DNA of 33,402 bases from Nemertoderma westbladi. Lineage: Eukaryota > Xenacoelomorpha > Nemertodermatida > Nemertodermatidae. The position numbers were made by a program, and so were the translations under genes. Positions 20,375 to 28,900 of the stretch are shown here, piece after piece. The notes under the pieces were generated by a model that saw only the letters and a program-made list of their open reading frames with translations, was not told the DNA's origin and did not search any database. How positions within the stretch are numbered: the stretch's first letter is position 1; every line of letters starts with the position of its first letter. The stretch covers positions 1 through 33,402 of the forward strand of contig JAUCBJ010000099.1 of the NCBI GenBank assembly GCA_032718475.1. Direction: 5' to 3'.

Positions 20375-22324
20375 AAAGGGCCCCCTGGACTGACAACAAA
20401 ATTCAGAAGTGCCGAAATGACCTTCATAAGGCGCAAAAAGAGTCCCGACTCAAACAGACTACAGCGGCCAAGAATGCAGTTAAGAACTAGGTCCCTGAAC
20501 AGGCAGTACTCTGCTAATCTACAGGAGCTAATAAACCAACAGGTTGATGCCATCAATGATGCTGACGACAGCAGGCAATCATCCCAGGCATGGAAATCGA
20601 TCAATCTGCTTACTGGGCGGAAAAGCCAACCAACCACCAAGGTTAAGGCTGAATCACCAGCCGATCGCCTCAATGGTTGGAAAGCCCACTTTGAAAAGCT
20701 CCTCAATAATGACAGGGTATTGCCTGATAACTTTATAGAAGTAAAAGTGTCTGAGTCTGTACTCCCAGATATTCCCATTGGCGATATCTCCTTTGCAGAA
20801 GTGAAGGCTGCTGCAAAGAGCATTAAGACCAATCGTGCCAGTGGAGTAGATGGTGTTCCCCCTGAGGTCTTTAAAATACCTGAGTGTTTAAAGCTCATCT
20901 ATCCCATCATAGTAGACATGTACCGAACAACAAGAGTCCCACAAGAAATGAAAACAAATAAGTTGGTGCCAGTTCCCAAGAAGGGCAACCTAACACTCTA
21001 TGGTTCTTTTCGGGGAATCTCATTGATCTCGATTGCTGCAAAGCTATACAATAGGATTCTATTAAATCGCATCAGGGATCCCATTGAGAGACTGCTCCGT
21101 GGAAATCAGAATGGGTTCCGTAAAGGTCGTGGGACCATGGAGCTCATTTTGGCACTTAGAAGGATAATTGAAGAGTTATCAAAAAAGAAAGACAGGCATC
21201 TGGCTGTTATCTTTGTTGACTTCTTCAAGGCCTTTGATTCAGTCTCTCGCTCACGTATGTTCAGCATACTTTCATTATATGGGATTCCTGATGAAATTAT
21301 TGCAGCAATCAGATCAGTATACGATGGTTCGACAACATTTGTGTCTACTGTTGACGGTGACACAGAACCATTTGAAGTGTTATGGGGCGTCCTCCAAGGA
21401 GACACACTTGCACCATTCTTGTTCATTATTGTGGTTGACTATGTTCTACGCATGTCCTTAGATCATGATGATGGGGTGATGATAACTCCACCTACTGGCT
21501 CCAGAAGTCGAGGAAATCCTGCCAAGTACCTAACTGATCTAGACTTTGCTGATGACTTAGGAGTACTCTCAGAATCATTAGAGGGAGCCCAACGGCTCCT
21601 CAGCTCATTAGAACATGCTGCTTCTAGTGTTGGTCTTTTTATTAACTCCAGAAAGACCAAAATTCTGACAGTTAACTTTGAAAGTCCTCAGCAAGTCTCT
21701 GATCGGATGAGCATAAGCTCAAAGGATGGTATGCTTGAGCATGTGGACGACTTCTGTTACCTGGGATCATGGATCCGGAAGTCAGGTGAGGACCTTCGAA
21801 TACGTAAGGGAAAGGCATGGGCAGCCTTGAATAGGCTGTCCAGGATTTGGAAGTCACCGAGAATTAATCGAAAACTTAAGGTCCGATTATTTAGAGCAGC
21901 AGTAGTTCCAGTACTCCTCTACGGGAGTCCATGCTGGGCTCTAACTGCTGAGGACACCAAATCTCTGGATGGCACATTCACAAGAATGCTACGCCGGGTT
22001 CATTGTGTCAAGTACAATGCACACATCTCCAACCAGACACTATATAACATTGGAGGTGTCTCATTGGTTCCCCCAAGCTTGACACTAGAACAAAATCGCC
22101 TCCGCTTTGCAGGACATTGCTTTCGCCGTGAGGACCAGCCAGTGCATAATCTTGTACTTTGGCAGCCTCATGGAGTGAATAAGCATGGTGGACAGCCCAT
22201 GACTTTCTTGAGACGCATCTTAAAGGACACTGGCCTTAAAGATGCGGATGATCTAGCAAATGTCATGGGTGATAGGGAGTTGTGGCGGTGCAATTTTGTT
22301 GACAAGCCGGCACCTCATTCTTAA
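20375..22324 (+). CDS. LINE reverse transcriptase, 5'-truncated but uninterrupted
   Basis: About 650 codons are open to TAA at 22322-22324. Reverse-transcriptase blocks appear in order: KLVPVPKKGN, SFRGISLISIAAKLYNRIL, NQNGFRKGRGT (about 21105-21136), FVDFFKAFDSV with the first catalytic Asp (about 21213), GVLQGDTLAPFLF (about 21388), and FADD with the catalytic pair (21545-21556). They are followed by a thumb-like region (YLGSWIRKSGEDL, LYGSPCWALT) and the C-terminal RFAGHCFRR segment. Catalytic residues are intact. The clade is probably RTE/RTEX-like, but I cannot fix it. The frame is continuous upstream with array 2, so an array ATG at 20369-20371 could start translation. A native start is absent. 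Confidence 0.9.
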   Translation, partial: KGPPGLTTKFRSAEMTFIRRKKSPDSNRLQRPRMQLRTRSLNRQYSANLQELINQQVDAINDADDSRQSSQAWKSINLLTGRKSQPTTKVKAESPADRLNGWKAHFEKLLNNDRVLPDNFIEVKVSESVLPDIPIGDISFAEVKAAAKSIKTNRASGVDGVPPEVFKIPECLKLIYPIIVDMYRTTRVPQEMKTNKLVPVPKKGNLTLYGSFRGISLISIAAKLYNRILLNRIRDPIERLLRGNQNGFRKGRGTMELILALRRIIEELSKKKDRHLAVIFVDFFKAFDSVSRSRMFSILSLYGIPDEIIAAIRSVYDGSTTFVSTVDGDTEPFEVLWGVLQGDTLAPFLFIIVVDYVLRMSLDHDDGVMITPPTGSRSRGNPAKYLTDLDFADDLGVLSESLEGAQRLLSSLEHAASSVGLFINSRKTKILTVNFESPQQVSDRMSISSKDGMLEHVDDFCYLGSWIRKSGEDLRIRKGKAWAALNRLSRIWKSPRINRKLKVRLFRAAVVPVLLYGSPCWALTAEDTKSLDGTFTRMLRRVHCVKYNAHISNQTLYNIGGVSLVPPSLTLEQNRLRFAGHCFRREDQPVHNLVLWQPHGVNKHGGQPMTFLRRILKDTGLKDADDLANVMGDRELWRCNFVDKPAPHS

Positions 22325-22366
22325 AAATGCAGCTGCAATGCAGCATGCCGATCCTAGTAGTAGTAG
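20375..22366 (+). mobile_element. 5'-truncated LINE inserted in array 2 (copy 2)
   Basis: Array units are interrupted after GAGC at 20374 and resume with GAGCGTCC at 22366, so any target duplication is at most 4 bp (GAGC). The insert carries the C-terminal half of a non-LTR retrotransposon ORF, a short 3' UTR and a (TAG)n end. It lacks the 5' part, including the endonuclease. The last 180 bases match 1-180 nearly perfectly. Confidence 0.93.
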
Positions 22367-22701
22367 AGCGTCCTAACCATTTGACCCTTACCTACCCTCC
22401 AGTATGCGGGTCCTAACCATTAACCCTTACCTTCCCCCCAGTATGAGCTTCCTAACCATTACCTTCCCCCCAGTATGCGGGTCCTAACCATTAACACTTA
22501 CCTTCCCCCCAGTATGCGCGTCCTAACCATTAACTACCTTTCCTCCAGTATGCGGGTCCTAACCATTAACCCTTACCTTCCCTCCAGTATGCGGTTCCTA
22601 ACCATTAACACTTACCTTCCCCCCAGTATGCGCGTCCTAACCATTAACTACCTTTCCTCCAGTATGCGGGTCCTAACCATTAACCATTACCTTCCCTCCA
22701 G
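22367..22701 (+). repeat. Array 2, exon-proximal block (about 9 units)
   Basis: This continues array 2 after the LINE and ends in CCTTCCCTCCAG, the acceptor of the ATRX exon at 22702. Most units here read TATGCGG or TATGCGC, closer to the exon start than the TATGAGC units common further away. In the exon's frame the block from about 22475 is open straight into the exon. Confidence 0.93.
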
Positions 22702-22912
22702 TATGCGGCTCCTTCTCTTATCAACGAAGGCCGCTAGTCTCGGCGTGGATCTCTACGGCGCTAATCGGGTCCTCATCCTCGATGCATCCTGGAACCCCAC
22801 CGATGATGTCCAATCCATATTCCGTGTATATCGCTTCGGACAAACTCGACCGGTTTATATATACCGACTAGTTGCCAAGGGAACCATGGAAGAAAAAATA
22901 TACGATCGACAG
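22702..22912 (+). CDS. ATRX: ATRX-type chromatin remodeller, exon F (helicase motifs V and VI)
   Basis: T completes a Ser codon with the AG of exon E, then [31 protein letters not shown] and [20 protein letters not shown], ending [11 protein letters not shown]. These are the SNF2 motif V (STKAxSLGxxL) and motif VI with the Q-x3-R-x2-R-x-GQ arginine finger. The residues match ATRX ([21 protein letters not shown] in human) better than ARIP4. It ends CAG|GTGAGA, phase 0. The intron before it is 9.5 kb and holds array 2. The acceptor is the last of about 105 tandem copies. Confidence 0.95.
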
Positions 22913-23340
22913 GTGAGAAGGAGAACCGATTGGGCCAATAATATTACTAACGTAAATCTAAGATAACTTTTTGTTGGGCACAGCTTTTGCAAAGTCAGCA
23001 ATGACGTCCAGGTGGGATCGAACTGGTGACCTCCGGGTTGGAAGTGTCATTTGTGCAGAAGGGCATCATGAAATGGCCTTATGACCAGAATTTTAATTAA
23101 TGCGCATGTTTACAAATTCTGTAAAAAAACAGATTTTGCCATTTTTGACGTAAAATTTACACATTTAGTTAAATATTTCAGTTACAACAAAGAAAATTTA
23201 AAAAGTGGTCTTAGGGGGTCGGGTGTTAAGCCTAACCCAGTCATCTCCATCACTCTTGCCAAATTTCATACGAAGTTTCTTCATTTTTGGAAAAGTTTTA
23301 CATTTTGCAATTTAAAATTTGCATAATTCAGAAAAAGAGG
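22913..23340 (+). other. ATRX intron F-G, left part; possible SINE scrap
   Basis: A segment at about 23005-23045 (GGTGGGATCGAACTGGTGAC) resembles an inverted tRNA-like B-box and may be the end of another SINE. The rest is AT-rich with no gene recognised. Confidence 0.35.
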
Positions 23341-23585
23341 TTCCACCTTGGTGTAGTGGTTGCATTGAATTCACATCTCCCGTAGGTCGTGGGTTCGATC
23401 CTCACATGGGCCAGGGCAGTTTTCGTTTCGGCACGAATGCTTTAAAGGGACCAGCCAGGGCGCATCTCTGCCTTGTATCCTTAAGTGGTAGCTAAATGAG
23501 TACTGGAGTTTCCTCTGGGGAGTAAAGTTCTGGGGGGACCGCACTGGAAATAAGTCGTCAGACTTTGTGCGCAATCCCTGGCCTT
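23341..23585 (+). mobile_element. tRNA-derived SINE, plus-strand copy
   Basis: It begins TTCCACCTTGGTGTAGTGG (A-box), then GGGTTCGATCC (B-box, about 23391-23402), followed by an unrelated body ending GCGCAATCCCTGGCC. The internal promoter boxes of RNA polymerase III are readable, but the tRNA cloverleaf is degraded. It is the reverse-complement partner of the copy at 14057-14298. Confidence 0.82.
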
Positions 23586-24717
23586 AGCGGCCGAAGAAAA
23601 TTTACTTTTTTTATTTTAAAAAGGATTTAAAGTTTATGGTTAGTGTAATTGAATTAAAGGGGGAGGGGGGGGGGGGGGGGGGGAGCGGTTAGCACCCCCA
23701 AATTGAACCTCACATTTTGTAAATTAAGGAAAATTAATTTTGTGCTAATTTGGGCTGTTTACGAATAGCCAAACGAAAATTTTTAAAATTGGCCCCAAAT
23801 GACTTGAATGACTGAATGATTTGTTGAAATTTGTCGAAATTTAGAATATAAGTTCAGAAGACCCCTGCATCCCATTCTTTTGAACGTTTTTCGCTGAAAA
23901 TGGATTTTCTGCATTTTAGAAATAAAAGGCCTAAAAAGTGCTCTATGTGTGATTTTTTCATCTAAAAGTGCTCCAAAGGATTTTCAGCAAAATTTGTGAA
24001 CTGTCAAAAATGAATGAAATTCAGCGAAATGTTTCATCCTTGCTAAAAATATACCTAATAAAACAACTTTTTAGCAATTGTATTCATATCTGTACCTTGA
24101 GAGCCTTTTTGATGAAAAGGGCCTTTTCAAATGTAAAATATTGTGCTGCTCGAAGGCTTGTCAAAAATCAGACTAGCTGATTACGTTTTATGCTAATAAC
24201 TTGAGTTTGAGAAAGTATATGAGAAAGCTGTATGTAAATTTGAAATTTCCTAATAAATTCTGCTCATGATAGGATTAAAAAAAACATTTTTTTTTACAAT
24301 TTCAAGGGGGTGCCAACCCCCCCCCCACCCCCTAAAGGAAAAGATGCAGGTTACGTGTCTGTGTTTTGGAAAACAAAAACAAAAAACTTTATGTTATATG
24401 CGACCAATTTATAGTGCTAGAGATCATTTTTTTAATTGCGGTATTCACTAGCGTCAATTACAATTCATCGCAAGTAAGAACGGCGTGTAGTGACTGCGCT
24501 AACAGAATTGATAAAGTGGAATGCTTCGGGGAGGGGGTCCATTGGAAGCATAGTAACATAAATTACCAGTCATATGTAATCGTACGGGAAAATAAAATCG
24601 TACGGGAAAAATGATCTTGCAATTTTTAATATGCCCTAGAGAAAAGGAGAGTAAAGAGCGGGCGGATTAGGTGTTTCTCTATCCTCTTATGTTTACGTTT
24701 ACTAAATGTTATCCTAG
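23586..24717 (+). other. ATRX intron F-G, right part, with poly-G tract
   Basis: The interval holds a G19 run at 23665-23683, A/T-rich sequence and a C-rich stretch at about 24306-24332. Short frames here show no recognisable protein. Confidence 0.6.
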
Positions 24718-24867
24718 GTAACCAAGCAGTCTTTGTCCCTGCGAGTAGTAGACCAGCACCAGATAGACCGACATTTCTCGGCCGATGAACTTCGAGATCT
24801 ATTGCAGTACAACAAGAACGACGTGTACGACCCGGAGAAAGGAAGCCCTATCCTAAAGCTTCCGCAG
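24718..24867 (+). CDS. ATRX: ATRX-type chromatin remodeller, exon G
   Basis: Fifty codons between TCCTAG| and CAG|GTAGGT, phase 0 at both ends. They encode VTKQSLSLRVVDQHQIDRHF, then SADELRDLLQYNKNDV and DPEKGSPILKLPQ. This follows KIYDRQ of exon F exactly as in ATRX, where the human protein has VTKQSLSFRVVDQQQVERHF. The region is the post-helicase brace that packs on the second RecA lobe. Confidence 0.95.
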
Positions 24868-25174
24868 GTAGGTGGTAATACGGCGAGCCTTCGGGGTTTT
24901 AACCATTTTTATGACGTTTGAATTTATTTGCTCTTACAATTTATTTTTATACATATTTTCATGGTGTTTCAATCGTAACTAATTACTATAGTTGCCTCCA
25001 AATTATACTAATTAAGTCGTTACGGGTCATTACATATTCGAATATCATGTGAATGGAATATGGTATTAATGGTATTTGAGTGCAGGAGTTATCCAAGAAT
25101 TGTTCATGTGTTACGGAATTTCAAAAGGAGTTTAGTGTTTTCAGTAACTAACCATGATAATATTGCCTGCATAG

Positions 25175-25298
25175 GATCCCATACTGAAGGAAATACTAGC
25201 GTCTCGCCAAAACTTGGTTTCTAACTACCACGAACACGATAGCCTACTGATAAACCGAGCTGATGATACATTAACTCAGGACGAAATGAAAGCCGCAT
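25175..25298 (+). CDS. ATRX: ATRX-type chromatin remodeller, exon H
   Basis: After GCATAG| the exon encodes DPILKEILASRQNLVSNY, HEHDSLLINRADDTL and TQDEMKAA. It matches the ATRX YHEHDSLLDHK and EERKAAW stretch. It ends GCAT|GTGAGT in phase 1, where a following GG would restore the conserved Trp. Without splicing the frame stops at 25310-25312 after four more codons. Later ATRX C-terminal sequence is not identified in the window. Confidence 0.9.
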
Positions 25299-25358
25299 GT
25301 GAGTTGAGCTGAGCGGAGCGTAATTAATTGATATAAGTTCTTTGTTCTCGTCCCATAG

Positions 25359-25381
25359 CAATGGTTCTTCCACCTCAGTAA
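25359..25381 (+). CDS. Possible short terminal exon of the ATRX gene
   Basis: A good acceptor (CTCGTCCCATAG|CAATGG) lies 60 bases after the exon H donor. It is in the right phase and adds seven codons (S-MVLPPQ) before TAA. This would end the protein well before the vertebrate C-terminus. The intron would be far shorter than its neighbours, so this is a weak candidate. The alternative is that the last ATRX exons lie beyond the window, with rootletin nested in between. Confidence 0.25.
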
Positions 25382-25932
25382 CAAATGCATTCATTTTATG
25401 CGCAGCGATTTATTATATGATTATAATTGTCCGTTTAGGTGGCGTTTTTGTATGCAAGTATCCCCCTCCCCCCACCATGGTAGCGCATCGATCATTCCTT
25501 TAATTCCATAATAGTTCCCAATGTGAACTACTTGGCAAGGTAGAGAGAATGCCTTTGACCAAGTGAAGGCCCCTTCACCATTTCGTAGTATACTATAAAC
25601 TCTAACAATACAAGGCCGCGTATAGGCCGCAGCTATGTAGGCGGGATGGCCACTCTCTGCGATGCCTTTGTTGTGCGGATATGAGATGTCTTCCCATTTC
25701 CAGCGGCCTGCCAGCAGGCAACCTCGGCGTGCCAGGTTACCATGACTGCCAATAATAAACAATCTATGTTACCTAAGACGAGGATCCTTAACAAACTTAC
25801 TGTACTACTTAATATCTTACAGTTAATATATTAATTTTATATTATATTTACTTGATATTTTATTTAAACGAACATTAATTTGTTGGTGGGAATCGTGTTG
25901 TATAATTGGATGCAGCGAGTTGAATAGGATAA
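25382..25932 (+). other. ATRX-rootletin interval
   Basis: The middle (about 25500-25750) is more GC-rich than the surroundings and may contain the rootletin promoter, but no motif decides it. AATAAA occurs at about 25754. A 113-codon minus-strand frame (25762-25421) has no recognisable family and is probably incidental. Confidence 0.4.
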
Positions 25933-28900
25933 ATGGAAATGGATGATTCTATGGATTTCGAGGTTGGTGGTCGAAGTTTATTAACTCAGAACCTGGAACT
26001 CCGACGTAAACTGGACGAGGAACACACGGCCTACAGGTCAAAGGTCCACACCTACCAGGATGGTCAGCAAAAGCAGGCTCAGCTCGTGCAGAAACTACAG
26101 AATAAGGTGCTACAATACAAACGCCGCTGTCAGGATTTGGAGACAGACCTTGCTGGAAGGAGCCACGACTCAGAACGTGCGAGAATGGAACTTGAGACTA
26201 CCCACACGGCGTTGTGTTCCCGCCTTGAGACCGCCGAGGCGCGTCTACGAAATGCTGAAGAGGAGCATAACACCGACTTGGAGAGAGCCTTGATGAAACT
26301 CGAAGAGGAACAGACGCGCTGCACCCAGTTAACGCAGATTAACCACATGCTAAGGGAGCAACTGGATCAGGTAAATGGGTCCAATCAGAGTTTGACAAGC
26401 GATATCAACCGCTTAACCAACGAGTGGCAGAGAACCAAGAACGATCTCGATAAGAGGGAAGTTCGTTTCAAGGAAGAGGAGACGAGTTTCAATGAGTATT
26501 ACAACACTGAGCACGCGAGGTTGCTTGGCCTTTGGAGGAGTGTCGTATCCTTTAAAAGGAATTTCAATGAATTAAAAAGTTCTACTGAACGGGATCTTCA
26601 CCAAGTGAAAAATGAAGTGCAACGAGCTTCCAAGAGTGTGCAATCCGCATGCATGAATCTCGGTTCAACCATACGCCATACCGAGAGCGACCATCATGTT
26701 AGCCTGGAGAAGGAACGCTATGATAGACATCAGTTGGAAGAACAGTTAGGCGAGAAGGCGAAACATTTGATGGATACTCAGATGCGATATGACGAGGAGA
26801 GATCACAGTACAATTCTAAGATTAATGAATTGTCTGCTCTCTGTGAAAAATACCGAACACAGCTTCACGATAAGGATCATCAATTTGAAGTGTACAAGAA
26901 GACAATGGCAGATCAATTAGAAGCTCTTCCTGCTGAAGATCCATTGGTCGGTGAGTTAAATAGGAAGGTCAATACATTGCAGAAAAGTCTTCGCGATATT
27001 GAGCGTCTAGCCGGAGAAGAACCACCATCGTTAGCTGATAGTGGTGATAGTCTACAAGCGACGTCTGCTGAGGTTGAAGCTGCTCTTCATCGTCATCGGT
27101 CAACCAGCAGGTCTCCTGGTCGTGGTAGGGGTCGCAGTCAATCACCTGGTCACGGATTGGTTCGTGGAGATGTGAATGCCTTTGGTGCTGTCCAATCCGC
27201 CTTCCAAAGGAAGCAATCCCAATTAATGGAGGCCAATTCGCGATTGCATCATTCAGAAGAGCAAATAATGTCACTCAAATTACGTTTGGAAGATGGAGAC
27301 AGGTCCAGGTTATACTTAGAGGAACAGATTCAACATATAAAGGATGAATTAATGTCAGCTCAGAGAAAGACAGATGATGAGAGGCGAGATAAAGATAGGT
27401 TTAGGGCTTTGGTTGAACAAACGGGCACTGATAAGTCTAACTTAGAAATCAATAAAATACAGCTTCAACAACAAGTTGAGGTATTTACAACCGAAATCGA
27501 TCAACTTCGGCAAGTTAACAGCAGTGTCCAAAGGGACCGTGATCACCTAGAAGAAGAGAAGGAGGATATAGTGAAAGACAATCATAGGCATCTAGCTGAG
27601 ATTGAAAGAAGCCATAAACAGAATGAGTGTCTTGAGGTAAAGAACAGTTCTTTGAAAGAAGATATATCTTCATTAAAAGAATCCTTGAAAAAAGCCACAA
27701 TGGAGAAGGAAATTCTAGGTCAAGATAAGAAGGATCTAAGAGGCAGTTTATCTAAAGCTGAGTTGCAGAGAGCCGAATTGGAGTTAGCTATTAATAGGAT
27801 GAGATCTGAAGAGGCTGGTTTGAGAGATGCTCTACTTAAAATGCAATCATTAAATGAGGGATTAGGCCATGATAAGATTGAGTTAAACAAACTAATCATG
27901 ATGATTGAGCAAGAAAAAGTGTCTGTTTCTTGTGAAAAGGCTGAAGTCGAAGCTGAGAAATCCGCTCTTCGTGAAGAATTGCTCCATATTGAACAGGAGA
28001 AGATGGATGTCGAAAACGAGCGTGCAGGCTTACACCATAGCCTCCAATTGTCTGAGATGAGCCGTGATAAGGTTGAGCAAGAACTTAGCATGGTTAGAAG
28101 GGAAAAATCTGATGTTCAAGAAGGTTTGAGCCAAGTAGGACGTCAAAAGCAACAGGTGTCTGATGAATTATTGGTTACTAGACGCGAAGTGGAAAGACAA
28201 AGTGATCAAGTCGTCAGAATTGCTAAAGAAAAGGAAGAAATTATGAGAGAGAAAGCCAATTTAATAGTCCAGCTTACATCTTCTGAGAGAGAAAACCGTC
28301 AACTTGGAGAAATAATATCAGGATTAAAATGTGACAAGGAGAGTTTGGATGGTAGCCTTTATGATCTTCAAAAAACGCTGGCTGGTTTGGAATCTTTGAA
28401 AACCGGCCTAGAAAGCGATAAACAGGAGCTACAATTTCGATTGGAAGCATTGAATTGCGATATCGAACGACTGAAAAAAGAGCATGAAATTATTGTGAAT
28501 AAATATGAAAAGAATTATGAATTGCTTAGCCATAAATTATCACAAGTTGACAGAGATGGACAGATTTCATTAAAGAAAGAGAAGCAGGCACATGAAGAAG
28601 ACATTCACCGTCTACTCTCTGAGAAGGAATCACTTAGACAACAGACTGATGTTGAGAAAGCCAACCTTCAGCACAAATATACAGGTGAGAGAGAAAGTTT
28701 GATAGCAAGTCATCAACGAGTTCTCACAGAGCTTAACGACGATATTAATGCTATTCAGAGAGACAGGGATGAAAGCCTACTTATGGCGGAAAATGACAAA
28801 CAGCAAGCTCTTAGTATGATGGACAGTGAGAAACAAAGAATTGTGGAGAAATTAAACAATGCTAATAGGGAAATAAGTGTCATGTCTGAACACATGGATC

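Noticed and set aside
16505-22324. One giant protein of 1939 residues (tandem 13-residue repeats fused to reverse transcriptase)
   Set aside because: It is intronic minisatellite DNA whose unit is a multiple of three without stops in one frame, followed by a truncated LINE. There is no promoter or conserved start. It is discussed only as a possible mis-splicing product.
16608-22701. Degenerate telomeric repeat (CCCTTA/CCATTAACCC)
   Set aside because: The unit is 39 bp, with a constant splice-site module; no run of six-base telomere repeats is present.
23341-23415. A functional tRNA gene
   Set aside because: A- and B-boxes are readable but the arms do not pair as a cloverleaf, and an unrelated body follows that is shared with a second copy, so it is a SINE.
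22702-25298. ARIP4/RAD54L2 instead of ATRX
   Set aside because: The residues around [24 protein letters not shown] and YHEHDSLL agree with ATRX; ARIP4 differs at these places (for example YRYGQKKPCYIYR).
25421-25762. A 113-residue minus-strand protein between ATRX and rootletin
   Set aside because: No family recognised; the interval more likely holds the rootletin upstream region.
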